Origin: Glandiceps talaboti
Taxonomy: Eukaryota > Hemichordata > Enteropneusta > Spengelidae
Reading direction: 5' to 3'
Assembly: GCF_964340395.1 (NCBI RefSeq)
Contig: NC_135550.1
Coordinates: forward strand, 3,635,001-3,698,100
Length of the DNA stretch: 63,100 nucleotides
Shown: one piece after another, positions 1 to 11,169 of the stretch
How the letters are laid out: each line of letters opens with the position of its first letter
Numbering within the stretch: position 1 is the first letter of the stretch
Program-made: the position numbers and the translations under genes
The notes under the pieces: model-generated
What the model was told of the DNA's origin: nothing
Database searches by the model: none
Seen by the model: only the letters and a program-made list of their open reading frames with translations

Positions 1-1647
1 AGTGTGTTTAATAACACCCCAGTACGCGTCAGTGTGTTTAATAACACCCCAGTACGCGTCAGTGTGTTTAATAACACCCCAGTACACCATCAGTGTGTTT
101 AATAACACCTCAGTATGCCATCAGTGTGTTTAATAACACCCCAGTATGCCATCAGTGTGTTTAATAACACCCCAGTATGCCATCAGTGTGTTTAATAACA
201 CCTCGGTACACCATCAGTGTGTTTAATAACACCTCGGTATGCCATCGGTGTGTTTAATAACACCTCGGTATGCCATCGGTGTGTTTAATAACACCTCGGT
301 ATGCCATCAGTGTGTTTGATAACACCCCAGTATGCCATCAGTGTGTTTAATAACACCCCAGTATGCCATCAGTGTGTTTAATAACACCTCGGTACACCAT
401 CAGTGTGTTTAATAACACCCCAGTATGCCATCAGTGTGTTTAATAACACCCCAGTATGCCATCAGTGTGTTTGATAACACCCCAGTACACCATCAGTGTG
501 TTTGATAACACCCCAGTATGCCATCAGTGTGTTTAATAACACCTCAGTACGCGTCAGTGTGTTTAATAACACCCCAGTATGCCATCAGTGTGTTTGATAA
601 CACCCCAGTATGCCATCAGTGTGTTTAATAACACCCCAGTATGCCATCAGTGTGTTTAATAACACCTCAGTACGCATCAGTGTGTTTAATAACACCCCAG
701 TATGCCATCAGTTTGTTTGATAACACCCCAGTATGCCATCAGTGTGTTTAATAACACCCCAGTATGCCATCAGTGTGTTTAATAACACCTCAGTACGCGT
801 CAGTGTGTTTAATAACACCCCAGTATGCCATCAGTGTGTTTGATAACACCCCAGTATGCCATCAGTGTGTTTAATAACACCCCAGTATGCCATCAGTGTG
901 TTTAATAACACCTCGGTACACCATCAGTGTGTTTGATAACACCCCAGTATGCCATCAGTGTGTTTAATAACACCCCAGTATGCCATCAGTGTGTTTAATA
1001 ACACCTCAGTACGCATCAGTGTGTTTAATAACACCTCAGTATGCCATCAGTGTGTTTAATAACACCTCGGTACACCATCAGTGTGTTTAATAACACCCCA
1101 GTATGCCATCAGTGTGTTTGATAACACCTTGATCGGTATGCCATCAGTGTGTTTAATAACACCCCAGTATGCCATCAGTGTGTTTAATAACACCTCGGTA
1201 CACCATCAGTGTGTTTAATAACACCTTGGTACACCATCAGTGTGTTTGATAACACCCCAGTATGCCATCAGTGTGTTTAATAACACCTCGGTACACCATC
1301 AGTGTGTTTAATAACACCCCAGTATGCCATCAGTTTGTTTAATAACACCTCGGTACACCATCAGTGTGTTTAATAACACCTTGGTACACCATCAGTGTGT
1401 TTGATAACACCCCAGTATGCCATCAGTGTGTTTAATAACACCCCAGTATGCCATCAGTGAGTTTAATAACACCCCAGGATGCCATCAGTTTGTTTAATAA
1501 CACCTCGGTACACCATCAGTGTGTTTAATAACACCTTGGTACACCATCAGTGTGTTTGATAACACCCCAGTATGCCATCAGTGTGTTTAATAACACCTCG
1601 GTTTGCCATCAGTGTGTTTAATAACACCCCAGTATGCCATCAGTGTG
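1..1647. repeat. 30-31 bp minisatellite upstream of an arginase exon
   Basis: About 53 head-to-tail units. Each has a constant core, AGTGTGTTTAATAACACC, followed by a variable tail (CCAGTATGCCATC, TCGGTACACCATC or CCAGTACGCGTC). Units are 30 or 31 bp. The array runs off the left edge of the window, so its origin is not visible, and ends about 140 bp before an arginase exon. Variants are interspersed, which suggests repeated internal duplication. Confidence 0.97.
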
Positions 1648-1786
1648 TTCAGAATGTTAATACAAACTTCTACAAAGATTTGATGAAATGTACAAAAACA
1701 GTTTCATGACCTGAAAAAATGCTCTGTGCTAATATAACCTTTGATAGTCACATAATAATTTTAAATGTTTTCTTTCTTTTTTTCAG

Positions 1787-1846
1787 TCTTTGGTGGTTTG
1801 ACATTTAGAGAGGGCATGTACATAGTTGAAGAAGTTGGATCTACAG
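1787..1846 (+). CDS. ARG: Arginase, penultimate exon (partial gene)
   Basis: This 60 bp exon encodes FGGLTFREGMYIVEEVGSTG in phase, preceded by a pyrimidine-rich acceptor (TTTTTTTCAG) and followed by donor GTAAAT. It matches the conserved arginase block around (T)PV-GGLT-REG-Y, which contributes to substrate binding near the C-terminus. Arginase hydrolyses L-arginine to L-ornithine and urea with a binuclear manganese centre; the metal-ligand exons lie to the left of the window. The first two bases (TC) complete a codon begun in an unseen exon; a G there would give valine, as arginases have. The identification rests on motif recognition; the cytosolic or mitochondrial isoform cannot be told from this end. 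Confidence 0.88.
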
Positions 1847-1929
1847 GTAAATCAGTTTGCATTACTTGTTTGATGTCTTAAAATCCAGTGTAGATTACTA
1901 TAAACAAAGTTGATTCTGTACAAGAAAAT

Positions 1930-2925
1930 GGTATATACAATATAAACTACTGATAGCCAACTGAAATGTACCATAATCCCTCCTGTATACAATATAAACT
2001 ACTGATAGCCAACTGAAATGTACCATAATCCCTCCTGTATACAATATAAACTACTGATGGCCAACTGAAATGTACCATAATCCCTCCTGTCTACAATATA
2101 AACTACTGATAGCCAACTGAAATGTACCATAATCCCTCCTGTATACAATATAAACTACTGATAGCCAACTGAAATGTACCATAATCCCTCCTGTCTACAA
2201 TATAAACTACTGATGGCCAACTGAAATGTACCATAATCCCTCCTGTCTACAATATAAACTACTGATGGCCAACTGAAATGTACCATAATCCCTCCTGTCT
2301 ACAATATAAACTACTGATGGCCAACAGAAATGTACCATAATCCCTCCTGTATACAATATAAACTACTGATGGCCAACTGAAATGTACCATAATCCCTCCT
2401 GTCTACAATATAAACTACTGATGGCCAACTGAAATGTACCATAATCCCTCCTGTCTACAATATAAACTACTGATGGCCAACTGAAATGTACCATAATCCC
2501 TCCTGTATACAATATAAACTACTGATGGCCAACTGAAATGTACCATAATCCCTCCTGTCTACAATATAAACTACTGATGGCCAACTGAAATGTACCATAA
2601 TCCCTCCTGTCTACAATATTAACTACTGATAGCCAACTGAAATGTACCATAATCCCTCCTGTATACAATATAAACTACTGATAGCCAACTGAAATGTACC
2701 ATAATCCCTCCTGTCTACAATATAAACTACTGATGGCCAACTGAAATGTACCATAATCCCTCCTGTATACAATATAAACTACTGATAGCCAACTGAAATG
2801 TACCATAATCCCTCCTGTCTACAATATAAACTACTGATGGCCAACTGAAATGTACCATAATCCCTCCTGTCTACAATATAAATAATGATGGCCAACTGAA
2901 ATGTACCATTATCCCTCCAGTATAA
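1930..2925. repeat. 52 bp minisatellite in the last arginase intron
   Basis: About 19 units with an exact 52 bp period, including ACAATATAAACTACTGAT and GAAATGTACCATAATCCC. Copies differ mainly at CTGTATAC versus CTGTCTAC and GATAGCC versus GATGGCC. The array starts about 80 bp after the donor of the preceding exon and shares no sequence with it. Confidence 0.97.
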
Positions 2926-2956
2926 GTCACTGTTACAGTAGTAAAATAACTTTTTT

Positions 2957-3182
2957 TGTGTGTGTGTGTGTATGTGTGTGTGTGTGTGTTTTGTTTGTTT
3001 TTGCTAAGGTACGTTGGGGAACCCCAGTAACAGAAAGGGAGTAAGAGGTAAACTGGCAGTGTTTCTCTATTGAGTCTTTGGTAATTTGTTAAGGAACCCA
3101 GGTAGGGCGGGCGTGTGGGCGTGCGTGCGGGCGTGCATGCGTGCGTGCGTGCGTGCGTGCGTGCATGTGTGCACACACGCAT
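2957..3182. repeat. TG microsatellite and GCGTG-rich simple repeat
   Basis: A (TG)n run near 2957-2990 and a (GCGTG/TGCG)n tract near 3100-3182, both in the last arginase intron. They keep several frames open on both strands but show no gene-like features. Confidence 0.9.
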
Positions 3183-3376
3183 GTCTGTGTGTCTTTGTAT
3201 CCATATCTGTCATATAGGTTTCAAATATTAGCCATGATCTATCAATACATTGAAAGATAGTGTTGACCTGTTCAGTAATTAACTTATATAGCCAATCTGT
3301 TATATTTAACTCTTGGACACTGGTATAATTATAGAGATAAGTGCTAATAAAATCTTTCACTATGTTATATTCCTAG

Positions 3377-3540
3377 GATTACTTACTGGCATCGACATGG
3401 TGGAGGTCAACCCAGAACTTGGAAGTGAAGATCAAAGAGATTGGACTGTGCATGCAGCCGTAGAAGTTCTAACAGCTGCTATGGGAAAGAGAAGACATGG
3501 CAACATACCAAGTCATTATGACCTTCCCAAAGCTAAATAA
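3377..3540 (+). CDS. ARG: Arginase, terminal exon with stop codon
   Basis: The acceptor is TTCCTAG at 3370-3376. The exon continues the preceding one in phase (G|GA) and encodes LLTGIDMVEVNPELG, then an acidic and basic tail ending LPKAK and stop TAA at 3538-3540. The D-x-VEVNP block is the hallmark of the last arginase core strand and follows directly from the REG-containing exon. The first codons after the acceptor read as intron upstream, so I place the boundary at 3377 by frame and homology. The tail is unremarkable for an invertebrate arginase. No mitochondrial targeting information can be seen because the N-terminus is absent. Confidence 0.9.
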
Positions 3541-3780
3541 TAATGCTTTCAATATAAGTATTTATCAGGGATGTGGATTTGAAATACTTGTTAGTGGGAA
3601 CAATGTGCAGTGACTTTGGTGAAATCTAGAGTTATGTTAACTACTACAAATAGCCACTTCCTTGAGGTGTATTAACTCAGGGAAAGTGATCATACAAATG
3701 ACCACTTCCTGGACCAATCAAATCTCAGGACAAGTAATATTATTGTGTGCTTCTTGTGTCACCTGAAGATTGGGATAAAA

Positions 3781-3786
3781 AATAAA
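3781..3786 (+). terminator. Candidate arginase polyadenylation signal
   Basis: A canonical AATAAA hexamer lies 241 bases after the arginase stop, within an A-rich stretch. Position fits a 3' UTR end; no downstream GT-rich element was proven. Confidence 0.4.
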
Positions 3787-4285
3787 CAAAAAAATCTGTT
3801 CAGAATGTATGAAATGAAACACATCTACAAAGTATAGATATATGGTAATATTTACATTGTTATGTAAGCACAAACAGATTGTATTTTGTGTAGTTGAGGT
3901 AGATTTACAAGTAAAGTTATCTGATCAAAACAATTATTTGTACAGATAACAGCTCATATCCAGACTTCAGTCCAGTGCCCATTTTGTCTAAAGTCAGCCA
4001 CATTACAAGTCAAAGCTTACAGGCTGTAAAGCTCATACCTCAAAGTCAGTTTTGTCTAAAATCAGAGTGATGTAGCGATAAACTCATGACCAGATATTGA
4101 GACCTGTTTTGTCTAAACTTACCGTCATTTAATAGGGTCAAAGGTTGTATATTGCTGTACACCTTGAGAGATTTTTAATTGTCAGGTGTCAATTATTGTA
4201 ACAATGCAGTCATCATTTAAGTGTAGGTGTTGAGGTCATTTCATTTGAGCAATATTTCAATCCTGGGTCATCACATTAGTGTTAT
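3787..4285. other. Intergenic, nothing recognised
   Basis: AT-rich non-coding sequence downstream of arginase. It contains a loosely repeated phrase (TTTTGTCTAAA near 3980, 4050 and 4110), a degenerate threefold repeat of about 65-75 bp. No coding signal was seen. Confidence 0.5.
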
Positions 4286-4880
4286 TAGTCCCCGCCGGAC
4301 GAAGTCTGGGACGGGGACTTATGGATTGGGTTCCGTCCATCGGTCCGTCCGTTCATCTGTCCGTCCATCCGTCCGTCCGTCCAGAGCCATTTCTTGGAGA
4401 TGCCTTGACCTGTTTTTTTCAAACTTGGTACAGGGGCAACATACTATAGTATACATATGCATGTCAATTTGTTTCATGATAAATCCAATATGGCCGCCTA
4501 GCAGCCATTTTATTTGCGAATTTTCCCTGTCCAAAGCCATAACTCAGACATGCTTGAACAGATCTCATTCAAAGTTGGTATTAGGACAGTGTTCTATGAC
4601 ATACATGTGCATATTCATTGTTGTCGTGATACAATCCAATATGGCTGCCTAGTAGCCATTTTGTTTGCGAATTTTCCATGTCCAAAGCCATAACTCAGAC
4701 ATGTTTGAACAGATCTCATTCAAAGTTGGTATTAGGACAGTGTTCTATGACACACATGTGCATATCCATTTTCGTCGTGATACAATCTGATATGGCTGCC
4801 TGGCAGCGATTTTGTTGGCGCAGTTTTCATGTCCAAAGCCATAACTCAGACATGCTTGAACAAGTCCTCCCCCCCCCCCC
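4286..4880. repeat. Dispersed repeat with TCCG-rich head and ~156 bp tandem body
   Basis: Starts with a short GC-rich inverted motif (CCCCGCC...GGACGGGGACT), then a TCCGTCCG-rich tract. About three tandem copies follow of a ~156 bp unit containing CATAACTCAGACATG, CAAAGTTGGTATTAGGACAG and CAATATGGCTGCCT. It ends near a poly-C run at 4866-4882. This layout is that of a non-autonomous interspersed repeat; the class is not known to me with certainty. Confidence 0.7.
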
Positions 4881-5379
4881 CCATACCGACCCATCCTTTA
4901 TTGTTGAATGGTTTATTCCATCACATCATCTTGAAGAGTAGGCATGTCCCATGTCCAACGAGGAGACACAACATGTGTAGGCATGTTCCATGTCCAACGA
5001 GCAGACACAACATATCTAAGTCTGTTTGATTTAGGTTCACAAGTGTTGTTGCATGATCAGAGTAGTGATATCAAGAAAATGACAACATAAACTTCCAGTT
5101 CCTTAAAACCCAATCATAGCGGGGACTATGGGGACTATGTCATTCTCAATGACTTGTTTTTAATAAGGATTACATTACATCATTCTTTTGTTCTGAAGCA
5201 ATGTTTTCTAAAGTCCTCTAAACAACTGATTTTCACACCTAGATTTGATCCTAATCCAAAGTGGACATGAAATGCTCTTCATCATAGACCTTATGTGAAT
5301 GTGGATGCAATGCACTGAATGCGTTAATCCTATGCACTTTCAAAGGCTGCAATGGATTGTATGCTCCCAAGCGAGTTGA

Positions 5380-5495
5380 AGAGGTATAAAGGGCCATTGT
5401 GCCGCGATAGATCTGTGCCAGGGGTAATAACTGTAAAGTGCTTTGAGCACAAAGTGAGAAAGCGCAATATAAAATCTAACATTATTATTATTATG
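5380..5495 (+). repeat. SINE-like 3' end with (ATT)n tail
   Basis: Contains GGTAATAACTGTAAAGTGCT, TTGAGCACAAAGTGAGAAAG and CGCAATATAAAA, then (ATT)n. The same module appears in the opposite orientation at 49679-49745. This TTTGAGC...GCxxTATATAAA tail is a widespread marine-invertebrate SINE/LINE 3' module. Confidence 0.65.
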
Positions 5496-5984
5496 TGATT
5501 GTCTACTTCTTTACATGTGGACACTCATTTGTCTTGAAATCCCCACCTAAGTAGTGTATACACATGTAGTACCTTCAAGTTGTTTTTAGGCAGGCATAAT
5601 GCTGTCATTGGTAATCGTGGGTTATGGTACAAATTTGTTCCATTCATCAACTCAACATACTGACAGCAAAATAAATACATCTGATGCTGTAATATCATAT
5701 CAGCACAGATAAGGCTTATATCAGGACTGATAAGGCTTATATTAGGACAGATATAGCTTATATCAGGACATTGTGTGTGCTCATGTGATTTGTTCACAAA
5801 AGCATCTGATTGACAGCAGGTGTGTAAATTTACAAAAAAATTGTGATATTGAAACTTGATAGTGATTCTCTATTTTGTTATGTATACAAACAATTCATTG
5901 TAAAATATAAATATTTACAAACTGTTCAGACAAGGAATAGTTGCAGTCTGGTAAGTCTAGTGTAAGGCTGTGTAAGATACAGTC

Positions 5985-6590
5985 AAGTTTTACATATGTA
6001 CCAGTGACTACTTGCATCGGTGTGCATGCACCATGCTTTCTATTTCACTGCAGTGCAATACCCAAAGCATTATCACAAACCTGTATGCAAGCATTCTGTG
6101 TACATGAAATTATGCAAACACAAAACTTTACTCTTAAAGAAATTTGATGTTTTGGATGAATATACATATTAGTAATACAACTGCATGCCGCGTGACTACG
6201 TGAGTGCCAATATGGGTATTTACACTCATGCTTGCAGGGTTTTCTGCTGTACTTTCACTTGCTATGCTTTTGAAAGTATGACCAGAGATAACAAAGCAAG
6301 CATTCATGCAAATACCCTTAGTACACCCATAGACCCTACACAAGTATGGTCTATGGTACATCACACTTGGTCTATGGTACACCACACTTGGTCTATGATA
6401 CACCACACTTGGTGTATGATACATCACACTTGGTTTATGATATACCACACTTGGTCTATGATACACCACACTTGGTCTATGGTACATCACACTTGGTCTA
6501 TGGTACACCACACTTGGTCTATGGTACATCACACTTGGTCTATGGTACATCACACTTGGTGTATAGTACACGACACTTGCACTCCTTGGG
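5985..6590. repeat. Dispersed element with embedded 21 bp minisatellite
   Basis: Its left part (ACCAGTGACTACTTGCATCG) and middle part (TTTTCTGCTGTACTTTCACT through CAAATACCCTTAGTAC) are homologous to segments at 53990-55075. From 6346 to about 6575 it carries about 11 copies of a 21 bp unit, CTATGGTACATCACACTTGGT. Because the period is a multiple of three, it yields long spurious ORFs on both strands. Confidence 0.7.
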
Positions 6591-7060
6591 TTCTGTTGTA
6601 CTGATTTTCTATTTGTATGTAGTATTAGAGTTTTACCCTGGGTGTAGTTGTCATCGTTATAGTCGACATGACATGACACATCAGTTTCTGTTAACAGTTG
6701 CTTTTTGCAGTCATGACATAGTTGGTATTTGTGTGACAAGGTTTTTTCATTGGTATTTAGACCAGAAACATTGAAGTTAAAATTGCTGTGTCTTTTACAT
6801 AGGATTAAAACCTAGAACTTGACATCCTCAATGTCTTTTTACTTCATTTCTTATATGTTGTACATAAATTATATTACCTCTCCAAATATATTACACTGTT
6901 ATAACATATATACAAAGTTTATAATCTCGACATGTTTTCAAGGATGATTTTATAGGAAGTGAGACAGAGCTCTATTATTGTTGAACTTTTTTGCTTGATC
7001 AGTTTGTACATGGCAATTTGATATCAGTTTGTATATGTCAGTCTGATATCAGTTTGTATG
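6591..7060. other. Intergenic, nothing recognised
   Basis: AT-rich sequence without coding features. A short threefold repeat around TATCAGTTTGTATATG lies at 7020-7060. Confidence 0.5.
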
Positions 7061-7066
7061 TGGCAG

Positions 7067-7129
7067 TCGTGTGTGTGTGTGTGTGTGTGTGTGTGCATGT
7101 GCGTGTGCGTGTGCGTGTGTGTGTGTGTT
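7067..7129. repeat. (TG)n microsatellite
   Basis: About 60 bp of alternating TG with a few CG and CA interruptions. Confidence 0.95.
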
Positions 7130-7895
7130 CATGCCTTAAGAGAATGCAGAGAGTGTTGTATGGATGGGTCAATTTTCGGAAAAACTGTGTTGGTGTGGAC
7201 TGTAGACTGTAGATACATCATGTTCTGCCCTCAACCTTCTGATCTGAAAGGAATTGACTGAAGTGTGATGGTGTTCTGACATGGAGTATCTTACAGACCA
7301 ATATTGGTACAGACTGAAAGAGTCATTATTGTTGACACTCCTGTCTATCATGTACCGAGTGTACAGTGTACACACTGACAAACTTGCAGTCTAATCTTGT
7401 GTATTTCATAAAAAAGATATTCAGCTTTGGGGACAGAACTTACTGGATACTTAAGGATATTTGTGGGGTTGATTTGAGACTTTTTATTCTTATACATGTA
7501 ATGTAGTTTATGCACACAGTAGTATTAAAAAATAAAAAACTTACACTTCAGATAAGGAATATAATATTTGAATATGATATACACAATGAATGAGAACAGG
7601 GTGAAAAAGATAAAAATCTTGAATATCAAGCAAAGTATATAGATTATTGTATTTATTTTTAGAATTCTGTCTTTTATTTTAATGGAAATGCAATTATAAT
7701 AATAATTTAAACCTCTTTTGTAAAATGTAAACAAAAATCAACCTTGTTTGATAAAGCACCATGAAAGTATACATACAGGTCATTGACCTAGCTATCTTTA
7801 AATTTACAACGTTGATAAGTCTTAACAGATTCTCTTGTGGATTATATTTTCAAGTGCTTTCACAGTACAGTGAAGTTTTAGTAAATATGATTTAC

Positions 7896-8245
7896 AAATA
7901 CACCATATTCCAGTTACCCACTTTGAAGTCATTTTGGTAAGAAGTGTCTTGAGAGGGCGCCCTAGGTAGAAAGTGAGACGAAATCACATGACAGTATGTC
8001 ATGCTGTCATCAAAATGAGGCTAAAACAACTCCTTGATATCGCCTTGATATCTAAAGATTACTTGATTTGAAGCAAAACTAGAAGAATTTTCTTACAGGT
8101 TTAGAAAACTACCAACTTTTCATATGAAAACACGGTAATATTGTGGCCAATAATGTCCTTCAAAGTCTGCTCCTGAACAGCACTCCTAGTGGTCAAATTG
8201 TAATAACTTTTGTCTTTCTGATAATAGCTGGAATATGGTGTATTT
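7896..8245. mobile_element. MITE with perfect 18 bp terminal inverted repeats
   Basis: Ends AAATACACCATATTCCAG and CTGGAATATGGTGTATTT are exact reverse complements, about 350 bp apart, with no coding capacity. If the outer TA is the duplicated target, the TIR proper is CACCATATTCCAG, as in Tc1/mariner-type MITEs; that class is inference. A second, diverged copy lies at about 48745-49012 in an ABCD4 intron, in the opposite orientation. Confidence 0.8.
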
Positions 8246-8609
8246 AAGTGTATACTAGTATTTCATGTTTCTTTAGACAATGCATGTGTATTGTCAAGAA
8301 CATATCTCTGAACAGGTAGTGTATTGCACTACAGTCTTATTATTATTGAGTGAACAAAGAGTACACTACAAAATGACAACACATATACAAATATTGTAGT
8401 AAAATTGTCATGTAGAAATGAAGCTGTCTTGTATAGTTATATTATCTCTAAACGTTGTTACAATTCCTAAAATCTGAGTTTGTCAGCACAGCAAATGTTT
8501 CTTTTCATGTCACATATGCCACCTAAGTTCTTAAGTTTCAAGGTATGTTTTGGTTCTGCAGCCAACAGTTGTGTGCTTTACAGTTGGGTTAAATTTACAG
8601 AAGCATATA

Positions 8610-9085
8610 GACCCAAATGAGTTTACAGGTCTAGTGTCAGAAGCTATAAGTGAGTATTACAAATCTAGTGCAACCAGCTATGTGAGTTTTGCAGATCAGG
8701 TGTGTACAGCCAAATCACTTCACAGATCTAGTGTCAGCAAGTGTGTTTTATAAAGCTACATGTGAGTTTTACAGATATAGTGCCAGTGGCTAGTGTTACC
8801 ATAGCAATTAGACACTAGATCTCTAAAACACTTCTGTGTGTACTATGTCAGAGATCTAGTGTCGGTAGGTAAGTTATTAAAGATGTGGTGCTAGCCTAGC
8901 TGTTATGTTAGTTATGTTAGATTTTACAGTTCCTAGTGCCAGCAGCCTTTTATAGTAAATCTTGCTAATCTATTGCAGGTTGCTAAGCTGATCTTACAGA
9001 TTTGAGCCAGCAGTTTTACAGAACTGTTGAGTTTGCTAGTATCTAAGTCATACAGATTTAGTGCTAGCAGCAGAGTTGTATACTT
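8610..9085. repeat. Decayed tandem repeat around CAGATCTAGTG
   Basis: At least seven imperfect units contain variants of TTACAGATCTAGTGTCAGCA followed by a TGAG/TAAG(T) stretch, at irregular spacing of roughly 45-70 bp. The divergence suggests an old array. No exon is recognisable in it. Confidence 0.55.
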
Positions 9086-10009
9086 GTTGTATTAGTAGTA
9101 GTAGTGGTAGTGGTGGTAATTAGGTGAATTTATTTCACCAGTCTAATGGTCGCAGCTAAGAGATGTTACAGACGCAGCTAATTGGATTCTTTCAAAGTTT
9201 ATAGTGCCACTGCTTGAGTACATAATCAAATGTAATAAAGATTACCTTCACCAATTTTGACAGCAAATATATTTTACTTTGGTTTTGTATCACTTACTAG
9301 TGTATTTTAGTATGAAAATGTCTGGTGTAGTTGAAGTGGGATAGCAATACGATGTCCAGTACTCACAACCATAGGCATTTACGCCACAACTCAACTGAAG
9401 AACCAACATATACTCGACATCCATTCTTTGCTGTCGTATCCATGACTTTACAATGCTTTCTATGGGGATAGTTTATGCCTTATGAGTGAATGGTGAATGG
9501 TGAATAGTGAATGGTGAATAGTGAATGCATCTTTGTTGAATGCATGAATGGTGAATTGGTGAATATTGCATTATTGGTGAATGATCGTTATCTTCCAACA
9601 TGAATTGTAAATGCTTATAAATTAAACCCTAGATCCTCTACCCACTTTTTTAAACATGTGAATAGTGAATGACATAATTTTGTGTGACTGAAAATTGTGA
9701 ATTTAACCTTAACTGGATGCTAGTTCCGACTTCTGACCCAGTTCTCTTTGAATGATCTGTGTGGTCTGATCGATGTTTACTTCCTCTGATCTCAACCTTT
9801 TTCTATTTTCTATTGAGAAATCGCTGATTTATCATTCAACCAAGTATCAGTTAACAGAAGACACATTTCATAAGAACATTTGCATCAATTCATGAACATT
9901 TCTTATCAACATATGCAATTTTACATGGGAGTGTATTGATGAGTTCATGGAGTGACTTGTGCAATATTCATATGAAGTTGGTTGTTCAAAGTCTGGATGG
10001 ATCGAGTGT
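9086..10009. other. Intergenic, nothing recognised except a short GTGAATG repeat
   Basis: Non-coding sequence. Around 9487-9560 there is a degenerate heptanucleotide repeat (GTGAATG/GTGAATA). No gene or mobile-element end was seen. Confidence 0.5.
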
Positions 10010-10345
10010 AATGGGAATGCATCTAGGGATGTACAGATGAAGAAATATTAAGGATACAATGATGTCATGAGTGATATGTAAATCAGGTGTAAAAATGTTA
10101 ATTTGTGGTCAAAAACATATCTCACAAAGTACTTGGTCAGTGAGACTGAAACTTGGTGAGATGTTTCTAGAAGTGTTATAATGCAGATTTTCATCAAATA
10201 TTTTGACACAATTGGCCCTAACAACCATGACCACGCCCTTAGCAACAACCAAATGGCAGTATATTTTGGTCAAATAACAACATTATCTGGTAGGCAAGTG
10301 AGTAAACATTCAAAAAATGTATGTAAATTTGCCACGTTGTGTGCA
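10010..10345. repeat. Dispersed repeat, copy 1 (upstream of ACSS1)
   Basis: Shares a long homologous stretch with 18430-18745, including GGTCAGTGAGACTGAAA, GGTGAGATGTTTCTAGAAGT, ACAACCAAATG and AGGCAAGTGAGTAAAC. Both copies are in the same orientation. It is probably a non-autonomous transposon remnant. Confidence 0.75.
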
Positions 10346-10727
10346 GTAGTACATAGATTGTTGCCATGATGAGAGAGGTGCAAGTGTCATATGCCATGAA
10401 TATCAACATGTTTCTTAACCTATTTGCTGAATTTGTTATACAATGTTGATCAGTCATAATCATAATATTTTTGTTTTCTGTATTTTCCTGTTATTTTTTA
10501 GATGTTTTTTTTACAGTATTAAGATAAGGGTTACAGTTAGTAAGAGTGGAACAACTTTGTTTTCAGTCAGTCAGTAAAAGAGAAGAACAGAAGACTAAAT
10601 TATTCATTGCTTAGTCAATAAAGAGGGGAATTCAAGAAGACCCTAAATCAAATTCTAGATGTGTTAGGCGAGGGCGCTGTTGGTCGCACATGCCCTGTGC
10701 GGTGAGAGCATTTTGTTGTTTATATGC

Positions 10728-10770
10728 CACGCCCCCTTATACGACGTGATGTGTGAACTATGACCTTAAC
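10728..10770 (+). promoter_or_regulatory. Proximal promoter region of ACSS1-like gene
   Basis: Within 75 bp of the start codon are a GC-box-like CCACGCCCCC (10728-10737) and TATGACCTTAAC (10759-10770). The reverse complement of the latter contains TTAAGGTCA, matching the extended half-site TNAAGGTCA bound by ERR-type orphan nuclear receptors, which often control mitochondrial metabolism genes. Function is inferred from motif and position only. No TATA box is obvious. Confidence 0.35.
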
Positions 10771-10799
10771 ATGAAAACAACAGTCTCACGAGTCTCAAG

Positions 10800-11169
10800 A
10801 TGGCCTCTACCACTGTGTTTTGCGCGCTGAGGTGTACTTTACAAAATAGATCTCTTCGTCCTAAGACTACTCTAACAATTCATCATAATTATGCAAGAGT
10901 ATTTTCTTCGAGTGGGCTACTTAAAACTGGACGAAATGGGATGTGCTCCACAGAAATACCAGAAGTGAAAATTTTGAACGAGAAACATGGACAGAGTATT
11001 GAAAATTACAAAGATCTCCACGACTTCAGTTTACGTGACCCGGGTCTATTCTGGGAAACACTTGCAAGAAATCGACTTCGGTGGCATCGAGACTTTGATC
11101 AAGCTATGGACTGTCAAATTGAAAAGGGAAAGTTTGCATGGTTCGTGGGTGGTCAACTCAACGTCACCG
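10800..11169 (+). CDS. ACSS1: ACSS1 exon 1 (start codon, presequence, N-terminal domain)
   Basis: Starts [12 protein letters not shown]; residues 1-123. The basic, Ser/Thr-rich leader ends around residues 38-42 (FSSSG). The ACSS N-terminal region follows ([20 protein letters not shown]). Donor is ACCG|GTAAGAG. A conserved LNVTVNC junction is formed with exon 2. Confidence 0.92.

Noticed and set aside
2871-3360. Cys/His/Thr/Arg-rich minus-strand ORFs
   Set aside because: They are products of GT and GCGTG simple repeats inside an arginase intron.
6134-6774. Tyr/His/Val-rich ORFs on both strands
   Set aside because: They come from the 21 bp minisatellite in a dispersed repeat.
10048-10463. ORFs of 60-75 codons on both strands
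   Set aside because: They lie in a dispersed repeat also found at 18430-18745, without coding features.
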